From NCBI GenBank assembly GCA_032622095.1, contig CP136067.1, positions 44,933,549 through 44,997,548 of the forward strand: 64,000 nt of DNA, given 5' to 3'. This DNA is from Siphonodentalium dalli (lineage: Eukaryota; Mollusca; Scaphopoda; Gadilida; Siphonodentaliidae). The translations under genes and the position numbers were made by a program. Shown piece after piece: positions 1 through 11,537 of this stretch. Each line of letters starts with the position of its first letter. The first letter of the stretch is position 1. Below the pieces are notes generated by a model, which was not told the origin of the DNA, did no database searches, and saw only the letters and a program-made list of their open reading frames with translations.

Positions 1-391
1 CATGATGCTTGCGCGCATCCTGCTTTGTTATTTCAGCCTTTTGTGGGTTAACTGAAATGTGTGTCAGTGTGTGTGCGCGTGAGAGCGAGCATGAATGATT
101 GTGTCACCTGCACACTGATTAGCACTCACCTGGGACTGGCGGGAAAATTAGCGTGGTCTGGGGGGGCACTCAGTAATTAATATTTGAAATGGTCGGACGT
201 ACTATTTTGGATCACCAATTCTAGATATATATAATGAAATGCAGATTTCATTTTATGGAGTATCTTTAATGGTTTTTAATACTGACTGCTGTGATATGAT
301 TATGTTGATGCCTTTATTTTAAATACACTTTATTAACCCTTTAATTTGTTGTTGGAGTTACTATATCTACGTTAAATCCAGCCGTACAACA
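1..391 (+). repeat. 5' LTR, missing about its first 62 bases
   Basis: It matches 7865-8254 over its whole length with two differences. It ends in GTACAACA directly before the primer-binding region. It holds a TATATATAA stretch near 226 that could serve as a TATA box (inference). As the promoter LTR it should carry the transcription start. Confidence 0.95.
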
Positions 392-395
392 AACT

Positions 396-413
396 TGGCG
401 CCCGATATGGGAC
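396..413 (+). other. Primer-binding site, probably tRNA-Lys
   Basis: TGGCGCCCGATATGGGAC lies four bases after the LTR end. It resembles the primer-binding site complementary to the 3' end of tRNA-Lys, with mismatches in the middle (ATAT where AACA is usual). The position is right for a minus-strand primer site. Confidence 0.75.
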
Positions 414-2433
414 TAATAAAGTGTGATCCAGCGGCGATTCCAGAGAACGAGATGGTGCCCGATTTTCTTCGCAGAAAATCACCACGGGGTTAACACCATC
501 GCGGGAGGAATCGACCATCTGGACTCTTGTGTGTCGCTGTTCGTGTAACCTACACAGTTGCAAGCTACGTGTGAACTTGGGATTCTCCGGATACTCAATT
601 CTGTGAACAAAGACTAAAGATCACAGAATGTTCGGGTTTTCTAAGGAATCGTGGTAACGATGTGTTCAAGAGATTGGGAATCAGATACCATTGAGGTAGG
701 GCACAGTTTTCATACACCCCCCTCCCACTGACTGAGAAGCCCGGACCTTATTTCTTGGACACCGGTGGCGAGTGACGTCACATATCATTTTCTATAAATA
801 AATTGGGTTTCCCTGATTTGAAGTGATCAGCGAAAAAGATGTCAACACAATTTGTGTCGCTTGAAAATCAACTATTTATTCAAGTTTTAAACTGTGTATA
901 ATACTATCAGTGCATTGGTGAGACAGAATGAGGTATTCGTTATAGCCGGCTTCGCGTTAAAACTGTTGCGTAGGCCTACCATTCGCGTTCGCGACCGTCA
1001 AAACGTGGAACTTCGATCTGTACACTTTAGGATACCGTCGCTTGTCGATTTATTGAGATTTGTTCGTCGTTGGAAACTGTTGACTTTCATTTCCGTGACA
1101 ATGTTTCTGTCAGTTTATAGGTGCTATGAAATAGACACTAAATAATCTTGACTATAATTATATTCAAATGTATTTATGATAGTTATTCCATTGATGTGAT
1201 ATGACAGTCGACATGTTATGATAAATGTCATTGTCTGTCTTAAAGTGACATTTCATATTTGTATGGTGATTTGTTATATGATGCTAAATTCCATTCATGG
1301 AATTTTTTATATACTATATTGTTGATGTTATTCAGGTAGGCGATCTGTGCGTCTGACCAACTTATCATTAGGAATAGTATATAGGTTTCAATTAATAAGA
1401 AAATTGTCCACATTTTTTGGGCCATTTTGGATTTTGCTATTTTTTGCCGTCTGTTTTTTTTCCGCACCAACTAACATGGGTCTCATGTAATTTAGCTCCA
1501 CTTTTCTCTTATGTGGGTTTGCAGTTTTCTTTAACCTTTTTCAGTATGTGCACTTGTGAGTGTGTTTGGTGTAAGTAGTCGCTAGGCGTGTGAAAATCTT
1601 TGTGCATTAGGCTCTCACCCCTGCACTTTTTCTTGCACTTGTGTGTTTGTTCGAGAATTGCATGATTGTGTTTTGAGTTATTATATTTCAGCTGCGCTTG
1701 CGTCTATGAAAATTTTTATTCATTGTCCGAGGCCGCAGTAGCTTGAGAATAGGAAAATTGTTTCAACTTCAACTTTTCAGATTTGTCCGCAGTTATTATA
1801 CATCGGAGTTAGGCAACTTGTTTCAACTTCATAAATTTTTCAGATTTGTCCGAAGTTGTTATACATCGGAGTTAGGCAACTTGTTTCAACTTTATAACTT
1901 TTCAGATTTGTCCGACGTTGTTATACATCGGAATTAGGTAACTTGTTTCAACATAGAATATTTTCAGCATATATTTGTTGGACTTTGAAAATTTATTGTG
2001 TCGTCCGCATTTATTATTGAAATTAGGTGACTAGTTTCGACTTAGAATATTTTCAGCATTTGTTTACCTGTGATAGATTGCAATTACTCCGTAGTCGGAC
2101 TTAGAATATTTCTATTTCAGTTTACGCTCATGTGTACTTGTATCAGACTTAGTCAGAATTTCAAACATTTCAGCTTTTGCAGCCAACTTGGTCTGAAATT
2201 ACGTTACATTTTCTCCATGTTTAGCTGATATTACTTTTTTTTTTCAGCTGACTTAGTCTCAGTTACTCCGTGATTAGTAAATTTAGTTAATATTTACTTA
2301 CTATAGGTATATAACTAAATTTTTAGAAATTTACTAAAAAATTCCAAGTCTTAGTCCTTATATGATTTTTTTTATAATCTAGAACAGATATTATATTCAA
2401 TTAATTACATTATAATTAGTTTGTTCATTATAA
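414..2433 (+). other. Retrotransposon leader, non-coding, with 62-63 bp tandem repeats
   Basis: About 2 kb separates the primer-binding site from gag, long for a gypsy leader. I see no convincing reading frame. Between about 1743 and 1970 a unit containing CAGATTTGTCCG and CATCGGAGTTAGGCAACTTG is repeated at 1778, 1841 and 1903 (steps of 63 and 62), with a weaker fourth copy up to about 2060. A (A/T)TTTCAGC-like motif recurs from about 1688 to 2245. Confidence 0.7.
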
Positions 2434-3501
2434 ATGATGACTTCCTCAATGTCTGAAGAGGAAATGATACAGGCTTTAAAAGCCTCAGGGAAGTAAAATG
2501 TTATTCCAAGTACAACTCCCGGTAACAATGAACTTCCCCCTGGGAACACTTCTTATTGTCTCAAGCAGGTAAGTACTTATGTACCCAGGATATCTGGTTT
2601 TTCAGGAGACGATCCTCCTCTTAAAGGTGACGTCACTTATCGTGAGTGGAGATATGAGATCCGTTGCTTGTCCAGCGACCCTGAGATCTCAGATAGTGGG
2701 CTTCTACAGGCTATTCGTAGATCCATTCGGGGAATGGCCCGTCAAGTTATTATTCCACTAGGGGAACATGCCAAGGTTTCACAACTTTTATTAAAGCTTG
2801 ACACTCATTTTGATGAAGTTTCATCAAATGGTATGCTAATGCAAGAGTTTTTTAACTCTACTCAGAAGCCAGGTGAGTCGGTTACTGCTTTTGGTTGCAG
2901 ACTAGAATCCATTTTAGAATCTGCAATCGATAGTGGGAATATGGAGCGCTACGCCAAGAATGACCTGCTCCGGCATAAGTTTTTCTCTTCTCTACATTCC
3001 GAGCAGTTAAAGAGCCAGACCCGTCATAAATATGACAATATCTCTGACTTCGACATGTTGCTGCGAGAAATTCGTATAGTGGAAAAAGAGATTAGCGTCC
3101 ACTCCATTTCTGGTTCCTCGAGAAGTAAAGCCCAGCAACATGCATCGCAGACAGATACACCACCAGACAGGTTTGATGTGATGGAGAAGAAGTTTGATAG
3201 GAAACTAGATGATTTGGAGAAGCGACTGGATACAAAGATCGACCAGAAGCTTGACTTGATTTTGCAGCGCCTCGATCAGACTGCAGTTTCCCAACCACCA
3301 CCACAGTCTAACTTTGGATTTGGACGAGGACATGGAAACTACACACCACAGAGAGGTTCAGGTTTCGGTCGTGGACGAGGGCGCGGTTGGACTTCGGGAA
3401 ATACAGATCAAGGTCCAGATCGTGGTCGTGGTTTCAAATTTAATCATCAAGAATTTCATCAAGATGGATCACAGAATTATAAGCCACAGCCAAAAGCCTA
3501 A
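2434..3501 (+). pseudogene. gag, PNMA-like capsid with RG-rich tail, broken by an in-frame stop
   Basis: Gag forms the particle that packages element RNA. The likely start is ATG 2434, giving 20 codons before TAA at 2494-2496. The same frame then stays open to the TAA at 3499-3501. The readable part beyond the stop carries a capsid-like region with the pattern of gypsy and paraneoplastic-antigen Gags (residues such as GESVTAFGCRLE and KNDLLRHKFF), then a basic linker and an RG/GRGRGRG-rich tail from about 3320 to 3430. The tail has no CCHC zinc knuckle and probably does the RNA binding. Rescue from ATG 2668 would lose the conserved N-terminal part. The pol frame lies at -1 relative to gag. 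Confidence 0.85.
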
Positions 3502-3776
3502 CAGCCTCTGTCGTTGGTCAGCCAGAGTCCGGTGAATCAAATGGCCAAAACTTGATTGATAGATTAGTAGGTCAATCTAATGAGACTGATGTATTCATCC
3601 AGGGAAAGAAGGTCACTGCTCTTATTGATAGTGGATCTATGGTTACAACAGTTTCTCGTAGTTGCTATGAGTCACTGCCAAATAAACCTGTTATTCACTC
3701 CATTAACAAACTTGGTCTTAGAGTTTCCATTGCTGATGGATCTACTCTTCCATATATGGATTCATTGAATGTGTGA
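3492..3776 (+). pseudogene. Retropepsin-like protease, start of pol, frameshifted
   Basis: An aspartic protease that would cleave the polyprotein. The active site reads LIDSGS (from about 3618). The frame is open upstream across the gag stop, so pol is entered by -1 frameshifting, perhaps at the A-run 3492-3495 just before the gag terminator (inference). The frame ends at TGA 3774. Downstream homology resumes in the next frame (from about 3758), so one base is missing near 3757-3760 relative to a working element. Confidence 0.8.
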
Positions 3777-6172
3777 TACACATTCCATTTTTGTGTGAAT
3801 GTCCTCTTTCTATTCCAGCTCTAATTGTTTCAGATACAGAGTACAACACAAGATGTCCTATCATTATCGGCACAAATATAATTCGTATGTGCAAGGACTT
3901 GGCTGAAATTTCTTCTTCTGATATTCCAAAAGAATGGAAGATAGCTATTGACAGCCTCACATGTGCAGCCATTCCAGTCAAGTCCACCAACAAGATTGCC
4001 TTGGAGATTGAGCCATACCAGACAGTGATAGTGCAAGGCGTTGCCAGACACGATAGTGGTCTTGACTCAGCTTTTGTGACAGAAAGTTTCAGTGATGATG
4101 ACAAGTTCACTGTTTGTCCACGAGTGATGAAATCAAATTCCAAGGCAAACAGTACTCGTATTCCTGTTCAACTTTGCAATATATCTGCGAAGACACTTGT
4201 GATATCTCCACATTCAACTATTGCCCAAATACAAGAAGTAAAGGTGGTTGATTCTTTGGGCTCACCAACTCTTGCTGCTGATGTTCGACCTTCTCCGAGG
4301 GACCTTGGTGTTAACGTCAATGACAATTTATCAGCAGAAGAGAAAGATGAAGTTGATGCTCTGCTATACAAATGGAGCCATGTATTTTCTACTGGTCCTC
4401 TGGATTTAGGTGTTACTGACCTAGTGACGCATCAAATCAAACTCACCGATGATGTTCCATTTAAACAGCCATATCGGAAGATACCTCCTGCTCTTTATGA
4501 AGAAGTCAGACAGCATATTAAGGAGATGTTAGAAGCTGGAGTGATTAAAGAATCTGACAGTCCTTATGCATCCAACGTTGTGCTCGTTCGGAAAAAGGCC
4601 GACAACTCTTTGCGGTTCTGTATAGACTTTAGACAGTTAAATTCAAAGACCGTCAAAGATGCCTACATGCTGCCAAGGTTTGACGACATCATAGAATCGC
4701 TCCATGGCTCCAGATATTACAGTAAACTTGATTTACGCAATGGTTTTTGGCAGTGTCCCATCAGAGAAGAAGACAAATACAAGACCGCATTTTCTGTTGG
4801 CAAACTTGGGTTTTACCAATGTGAGCGACTTGGTCAGGGAATGGTAAATGGGCCAGCAACCTTTCAACGCCTGATGGAGAAATGCATGGGCGATATGCAT
4901 TTAGAGGAGTGTCTTATCTTCTTGGACGACGTTTTGGTTTTCAGCCAGGAATTTTCATCGCACGTAGAACGTCTGGACGCAGTATTTTCTCGTCTGTCAC
5001 AGCATAATTTGAAGCTGAAGCCAAATAAGTGCGAACTATTCCGCACATCAGTGACATATCTTGGACACGTCATCTGTGCCAGTGGTGTAGCCACAGACCC
5101 AGATAAGACTTCTGCATTGGAGGATTGGCCAGTTCCCTGTAATGTTAAACAGATGAGACAATGGCTTGGATTTTGCGGATACTACCGTCGCTTCGTCAAG
5201 GGGTATGCCAGCATTGTACAGCCGCTAAACCAACTTTTGGAGGGACATTGCACTGAGGCCAAGATGAAGACAAAGAAAAAATCCCCGGCACCATGGGTTT
5301 GGACAGATATTCACCAGAGAGCATTTGATGAAATCAAACAAAAATTAACCCAGCCTCCAATCCTGGCATATGCTGACTACAATTTGCCATTTATTGTTCA
5401 TACAGATAGCAGTGGTTATGGATTGGGATCTGTGTTATACCAGCTACAGGATGGTGTAGAGCGTGTTATCGCATATGCAAGCCGTGGTTTAAAGCCCAGC
5501 GAGAAGAATTATCCAGCCCATAAATTGGAGTTCTTGTGTCTGAAATGGGCTGTCACAGACAAATTCCATGACTACTTGTATGGAAATACTTTCAAGGTTG
5601 TCACAGATAACAATCCTCTGACATATGTTCTAACAACTGCCAAGTTGGATGCCACTGGTCATCGTTGGGTTGCCAATCTTGCCAATTACAATTTTCAGAT
5701 TGAATATAGAGCTGGACGACTCAACGGTGATGCTGATGGACTCTCCAGGAAGCCCATATTATATACAGATGTCATTAAAGCCGTTTGCCAGGCTGCAACT
5801 GTGAACTTCCCTTTAGCGGAAAGTGTTGCTGTTGGTCCTGCTCTTCCTTCGGCCGGGGAGGAGTTGGATCATGCGCATGATTCCGTTGACTGGGAATGTG
5901 AGCAGAACCAGGACTCTGTTATTTCCAGAGTTATTCACTTTGTGAAACTTGGTAAACGGCCTGATGATAAACAGATGAAGAATGAATCATCCCTTGTACG
6001 GACATATCTTAGAGAATGGAACAGTCTGTGTATTAAACACCGTATTCTCTACCGAAGATCACAAAATGATGAAGAGCCAGTTATGCAGCTCATTGTTCCT
6101 GATGGTTTTCGTGATCGAGCATTGCAAGGTGTTCATGATGCTTGGTACAATGGAGGAAGAACAAAAAGCTGA
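3773..6172 (+). pseudogene. pol: reverse transcriptase and RNase H, then a truncated integrase N-terminus
   Basis: This long open frame encodes the polymerase. RT motifs appear in order: a KLDLRNGFWQ-like palm motif, an LGQGMVNGPATFQ-like motif and the catalytic FLDD box near 4918. RNase H follows with TDSSGYGLG (first Asp), KLEFLCLKWAV (Glu) and TDNNPL (Asp), then the AGRLNGDADGLSR linker typical of gypsy elements. The integrase zinc domain begins (LQGVHDA) but stops after the first His at a deletion junction near 6133-6145, and the frame then runs into TGA at 6170-6172. RT and RNase H themselves look undamaged. Confidence 0.95.
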
Positions 6173-6950
6173 TTGGAAGAGCTATGTTGGACCTCTTGTA
6201 CAGGCTTATAATGCTACAAAAAGTGAAGCAACAGGATATTCACCTCACTTTCTCATGTTCGGATGGCATCCAAGATTATCTATTGATGCTGTTTTTGGAT
6301 TGGATAAAGAAGAGGTTGCTGGAAATCATGATAGTTATGTCAAGAAGTTAAAGAAGAGAATGGAATTTGCTTATAATGTAGCCTTCGACAGAGTGGAAAA
6401 GCGGAATGAGAATGTGAAGGAGAAGTATGATGGAAGGATTCGTTCCAAAGATGCAAAGCTTGAAGTTGGAGACAGGGTGTTGGTCAGGAAAGTTGGTATC
6501 AAAGGAAAACACAAGTTAGCAGATAGATGGGAAGCAGAACCATACAAGATCATTAACATTCCAAATGAAGATGTTCCTGTGTATAAGGTTTTACAAGAAT
6601 CTGGAAGGGGTGTGTCCCGAATGCTGCACAGAAATATGCTGTTGCCATTTAATTATATTTCTCCCAATGTGGTTGAAGAGACTAAAGAAGCTAGGCAGAT
6701 GAAAAAGAAGAAAGTTCAGAAGGATGTAGAAGTAAGCTCCAGCAGTGAAGATAGTGATTCAGATAATGGTCTTATTTTAAGATCCAAATCTCATATACAT
6801 AAGGATCCTCATCAATCTGTTCCTTCTAGAATCCCTGAGATTTCTCAGATGTCTTCTCCTATTCACTCTTCTACTTATATGTCGCCTATGGATTCTCGAC
6901 TTGGATCCTGGGTCTGTCCTCAAGTTGCAGATACAATTGTATTTGTCTAA
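6137..6950 (+). pseudogene. Integrase C-terminal part after an internal deletion
   Basis: After the deletion junction, homology resumes in another frame at a MLGTMEEE-like segment, the region just after the catalytic core of gypsy integrases. It continues through ATGYSPHFLMFG, a charged coiled-coil-like stretch, and a GDRVLVRK...WEAEPYKI segment matching the integrase C-terminal (chromoviral GPY/F-type) region. A Ser/Asp-rich tail ends at TAA 6948-6950. The second zinc His, both zinc Cys and all three DDE residues are missing, so this copy cannot make integrase. Confidence 0.85.
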
Positions 6951-7802
6951 CATCAACTGTGTGATCATTTCTGCATTGCTATTCATTTTATTAATCTATT
7001 TTGAGATTCTAAAACACATGCTTATCTGTATGAAAGAGGGCCTGGTAGGAATTTCAGCTGAAGATCCAGTAATGGTCAAAACCTACTGAGGTACCAGTTC
7101 ATGAGAAATGTCTTTTGTAAATTCCAGGTATCTCATGGGATAGTATTGTGCTGCTTTCTCATATTTTAATCTTATTGTGTATTTTTTATTATGTAATGAC
7201 TTGTTATACATACTGTCTCATTCCGGTCAAAGGCCAAGTAAGATTATTTCAGCTGAAGACCCAGTGCCGTGTAAAAACTGACTGATGTTCCAGCTATGTA
7301 AGAAATTTTCCTTTCCAGGTTCAACTTTGGAGATAGTATTGTATATACTATTCCACTATTATATAACCACATTCCTTCATTAGTATTTCATGTCAGATTT
7401 GATTTAGTGATAAATCAATTTAATTTGAGCATATTAACTTTGCAGAGACTGAACCTATTGCAGAAATGACTTGTAGGTTTTATTTCAGCCTCTCATGTTA
7501 AATTGTAAATTGTACTACAGATTCCTCTACATGTTACCAGCTGTAATTATTAGATATTTCAGATCTGATACCCGGCATCAGTGATGTGTTTTTCATTTGA
7601 TATCAGGTTGTACAGTTTCAGCAATAACCTGTACTAGTATACATGCTGCCACTTTTGCAGCTACCTGTTGCAGATTTTGACTTGCAGTTTATTTCAGCAT
7701 TTACTATTGTAAGATGGTGATATTCTAAATGGAAATGCCTACCTAAATCGTTCATTTATTTCAGTGAATGTCAGGAGCCATTCTTCACCTGGAGGGGGTG
7801 AA
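6951..7802 (+). other. Retrotransposon 3' untranslated part with diverged internal repeats, ending in the polypurine tract
   Basis: No coding frame is visible. Two diverged units share ATTTCAGCTGAAGA, near 7050 and 7246, about 195 bases apart. TTTCAG recurs at about 7484, 7557, 7615, 7692 and 7760. GGAGGGGGTGAA at 7791-7802 is the polypurine tract that primes plus-strand synthesis, directly against the LTR. Confidence 0.75.
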
Positions 7803-8254
7803 TGTTATAGGTGCCGTTTTTATCTGTTTTAGTACACTGCGGTTGTATATAATCTTCTATATATCATGATACTTGCGCGCATCCTGCTTTGTTATTTCAG
7901 CCTTTTGTGGGTTAACTGAAATGTGTGTCAGTGTGTGTGCGCGTGAGAGCGAGCATGAATGATTGTGTCACCTGCACACTGATTAGCACTCACCTGGGAC
8001 TGGCGGGAAAATTAGCGTGGTCTGGGGGGCACTCAGTAATTAATATTTGAAATGGTCGGACGTACTATTTTGGATCACCAATTCTAGATATATATAATGA
8101 AATGCAGATTTCATTTTATGGAGTATCTTTAATGGTTTTTAATACTGACTGCTGTGATATGATTATGTTGATGCCTTTATTTTAAATACACTTTATTAAC
8201 CCTTTAATTTGTTGTTGGAGTTACTATATCTACGTTAAATCCAGCCGTACAACA
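7803..8254 (+). repeat. 3' LTR, complete (452 bp)
   Basis: It starts TGTTATAGG right after the polypurine tract and ends GTACAACA, so the usual TG...CA ends are present. From 7865 it matches the 5' LTR. After 8254 the sequence becomes the palindromic host repeat shared with 51.2 kb. Confidence 0.95.
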
Positions 8255-8455
8255 TATATATGCGAGGCGACCTATGGTCGACTCGCATATATAAGAGAAC
8301 GCATTGGCACAGGGCATAACTGTAACTATCACAATGTGGTCAAGGAGCCGGTTCCAATGATATCCATATGTGTATGGTTTTTATTGAGACAGACCGAAGA
8401 TATTTTAGGCTGTTGAAGCTTTATTTGGCCGGTTTGTTGGGTAAAGGGTTAATAT
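8255..8455 (+). repeat. Right half of a palindrome-bearing repeat, interrupted by the retrotransposon
   Basis: 8255-8307 is the right part of the 67-bp palindrome found whole at 51155-51221. The following about 150 bases also match 51222-51365 closely (for example GGAGCCGGTTCCAATGATAT). The missing left half should lie left of the window. Confidence 0.85.
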
Positions 8456-10160
8456 AACTAAACTACAAAAAAAGGCAAGAAAGACCTGTGCTTTGAAGCT
8501 ATATCTGTACTATGACGTTTATTTGCGCGAGGACATGTTAGCTGCACTGTTCTATTTGTAGTTGTAGCAGATAGTTTATAGCACCATGAACACCTGCGAG
8601 TATTGGTGCGCCTGATCGTACTACGTTACTAACAACACGGTTAACGTGTAGAATTAGTCAATTCTGACACTCCTGTCAGTCAATTTAATCATGCGAATAA
8701 TTCTACCGACTCCGTTGTAGATTAACGCTCTTTATGTATTGCCCTTTTCGGTCATGTTAAGTTATGAACGCTCTTTATTCATTTTGCTAAGAATACGAAA
8801 TTTCATACCTTCTGCTGGGGAAACTGAAATGAGTGTGTATTGTATGTACATCGCACAAGCTTATTCTCTTTCAGACATAAATAAATGAAATGAGGCTAGC
8901 GTAAACTTACCACGTTTGTGTTTAATTATGTGTGCTTAATCAAGTTAATGCGTTGAAAAACCATGGGACATTATTAATATTCAGACAGTTCAAATACGTC
9001 GCGAATTGTTAAGCCAAATATGACTTGTAAATTTGTTTTCACTACATTTCAGACTTGAAACTGGTAGACTCTGAAAGTGGACATATTACGTAGAAACCGT
9101 TCATTTTGGCATTCCGAGATTGTGAGACCATGTAATTTGCGATGAGGAATCTGACATACTTATTATGTTATGAAGTATTTCTTTTCATTGGGATGAACAA
9201 GTAAATTTGGCAATTATTTGCTTTGCGGCGACTATTCTCGACTAAATGGTAGGCTCTACTCCTACTGACAAGACGCATGTCCATTTGGATGTCACACGCA
9301 CGAGAAGTAGCTTCGCCTTAGAAATCCCGAGTCCAACAACATAATATGCTCGTTCATGATTTTCGATAAAGTGGTGCCGAATAATAGTTGGTGTTGGCTC
9401 TTAATGGCGCTTAATTCTATGTTTTATCGTGGTTGAAGGGTTCAGCATGATAAAACTCTTTGAAAAACAATTGACAATAGGATGCTGTAAGCAATCCCAA
9501 CTAAATATAATTCCATCAACTCCTCGCCCATGTAGGCATATACGCGAGGAATGTTTTTACCTAGGTTATTGGCTTGGTGGGAAATATATAGAGTGTTTCT
9601 GTTTTAGCTTTTGATAATTAGGTACGCTGGAAGCGTGTGTAGTTGCTTAATGGTAATGGTCATATGTTTAATTGTTGGAAAAGAAACACACCGAAGACGA
9701 AAATACAATAGTTACTTTACACCATCTTCAATATGATCTTTCAGTTATGTTCTAAATACTATGGTATTGGGGTGAACAGGACTAACGCTCTTTAAGTATT
9801 GCCTTTTTTGGTATTTTAGTTATATTAATGCTCTTTATTTGTTTTGCTAACAATACGCAAACTCCGTACTTTATGCATGGAAACTCAACTGAGTGCTTAT
9901 CGCACATTTATTCTGTCATACATAAATCAATGCCAGGAGACTAACACAATTGCCACGTTTGATTCTAATTATTTTATTTTTGTTTAATGCGTTGAATAAC
10001 AACTGGACATTATATTCAGACAGTTCATGTACGAAATGTTAATATTACATTCTACGCAACTGAACACTTTATTAACAGTCACTGCTGCAAATATGACGTG
10101 TAAATTTGCTTTCACTACATTTCATACTGGAAACAGCTAAGACTCTTAAGTGGGCACCCA
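8456..10160. repeat. Non-coding stretch holding a diverged direct duplication of about 370 bp
   Basis: 8720-9095 and 9779-10158 align through ACGCTCTTTA(T/A)GTATTGCC, TTTTGCTAA(G/C)AATACG, AATGCGTTGAA and AAATTTGCTTTCACTACATTTCA-like stretches, with many substitutions and indels. Nothing coding is supported. Confidence 0.65.
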
Positions 10161-10169
10161 GATAGCAAA

Positions 10170-10915
10170 ACTATGTTGGCATTACGTTGGCAAAAAATGC
10201 CAACGTTCATTTTCCAACCGTGGTTATCCAACACATTGTCAACCATATAATGCAACAATATAAATATATAGTTGATATTGGCGATTTTTATGATTCAAGT
10301 CTTAAAATTGTCTATGCCTTTCAAGTGTCTCCCATGTTATCTGCATATTACAGCTATCCTCATTGGTCATAATAATTAATTCTCAGGAAATGGAGTTAAT
10401 GTTGGCAGATGGTTCATTTTCCCACCGTGGTTATCCAACACATTGCCAACGTTTTGCCAACCATATAATGCACCAATATAAATATATAGTTGATATTGGC
10501 GATTTTTATGATTCATGTCTTAAAATTGTCTATGCTTTTCAAGTGTCTCCCCAAGTTATCTGCATGTTACAGCTTTCCTCATTGGTCATAATAATTAATT
10601 CTCAGGAAATGGAGTTAACGTTGGCAGATGGTTGGCACGACGTTCATTTTCAACGGCTTGTCAACCGTAATGCTACAATATACAGATATATAGTTGATAT
10701 TGACGATTTCTTTATGGTTCAAGTCCATGTCTATGCCTTCCAAGTGTTCCTGTGTTATAAGTATATTGGTACAGCATTGTCAATTAATCATAATGACTAA
10801 TACTCAGGAGATGCAGTTAACGTTGGTAGATGGGTGGCATATGGTTGGCAAAGCAACATTGGGCCAACGTTGGAATACCAACACTTTGCCCATCGCTAAT
10901 TACATTGTATCAACA
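10170..10915. repeat. Tandem repeat, about 200-230 bp unit, roughly 3.5 copies
   Basis: Successive units start with GTTCATTTTCC(A/C)ACCGTGG near 10204 and 10412, then a diverged unit near 10642 and a partial one near 10836. Each carries GTTGATATTG(G/A)CGATTT and AATTAATTCTCAGGAAATGG or variants. GTTGGC/GCCAAC words punctuate the units, and the last piece holds GGGCCAACGTTGG. The open frames here arise from the repetition. Confidence 0.8.
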
Positions 10916-11140
10916 TAATGCGAATTAGTTTTTCACTGGCGTGTAATTATGAGGAATAATCAGCATCCTGGTATAATTATACAGTATAAATACATTTGTG
11001 CCTATCACAAGCTTCATGATTTATTTGTTTGTGATGCTGCACAGATCTATTTATACAGTGAAATTACACAAGGAAATGAAGATTATACATTGAATCAATG
11101 CCATGCCGACGGACGGAAACAGGGACTGACAGAAATATAG

Positions 11141-11537
11141 ATGCATAAAGGTCTGGTCACACTGACGGACAGATGGGTGAACGAGGTCAATGCAGTATAC
11201 CCCCATTCTATTTGAGAGTGGGGGTATAATTATAATAGTGCACACTCAGTACATGATATGTAATCAATACAATGGTATTATGATATGCCCTACAAATAGA
11301 ATACAGTGCGTGTTGTATCGAAACAGGTCTGTTGGGAGATTATGGCAGCATCAAGTGTTCCAGACACGAGACAAGATATATGCACAATCTCCAATTTTAT
11401 CAACACAAAGCACAAGATAGATCACTGAAATGTACTTGATAAAACAGGATAAAACAAAATTATTGTACTGAATTTTAGATATATATTCTCATTATAAATA
11501 GATGTTATACCTTACTCGTATTTAAATTCGCGCAGTA
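11141..11537. other. Non-coding, nothing recognised
   Basis: The only structure seen is a short inverted repeat, ATACCCCCATTCT / AGAGTGGGGGTAT, near 11197-11226. Confidence 0.5.

Larger units (their letters stand above)
1..8254 (+). mobile_element. Ty3/gypsy LTR retrotransposon, 5' end cut by window edge, internally defective
   Basis: The order is LTR, primer-binding site, long leader, gag, protease, RT, RNase H, remnant integrase, polypurine tract, LTR. RNase H before integrase places it in Ty3/gypsy. The visible 391 bases of the 5' LTR differ from the 3' LTR by one substitution and one G-run indel, so the insertion is recent. The coding part is dead: a stop near the start of gag, a frameshift in the protease and a large integrase deletion. 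The 3' flank is a repeat whose uninterrupted paralogue lies at 51155-51365, which fixes the 3' boundary. The target duplication cannot be read because the 5' flank is outside the window. Confidence 0.95.

Noticed and set aside
894-1470. Small ORFs in the retrotransposon leader
   Set aside because: Short, without motif, and outside the gag-pol order expected for the family.
3742-5094. Minus-strand ORFs under pol
   Set aside because: Shadows of the long pol frame, which carries the RT motifs.
10363-10800. 145-codon plus-strand ORF
   Set aside because: It is a read-through of the tandem repeat units; the protein repeats with them and has no domain.
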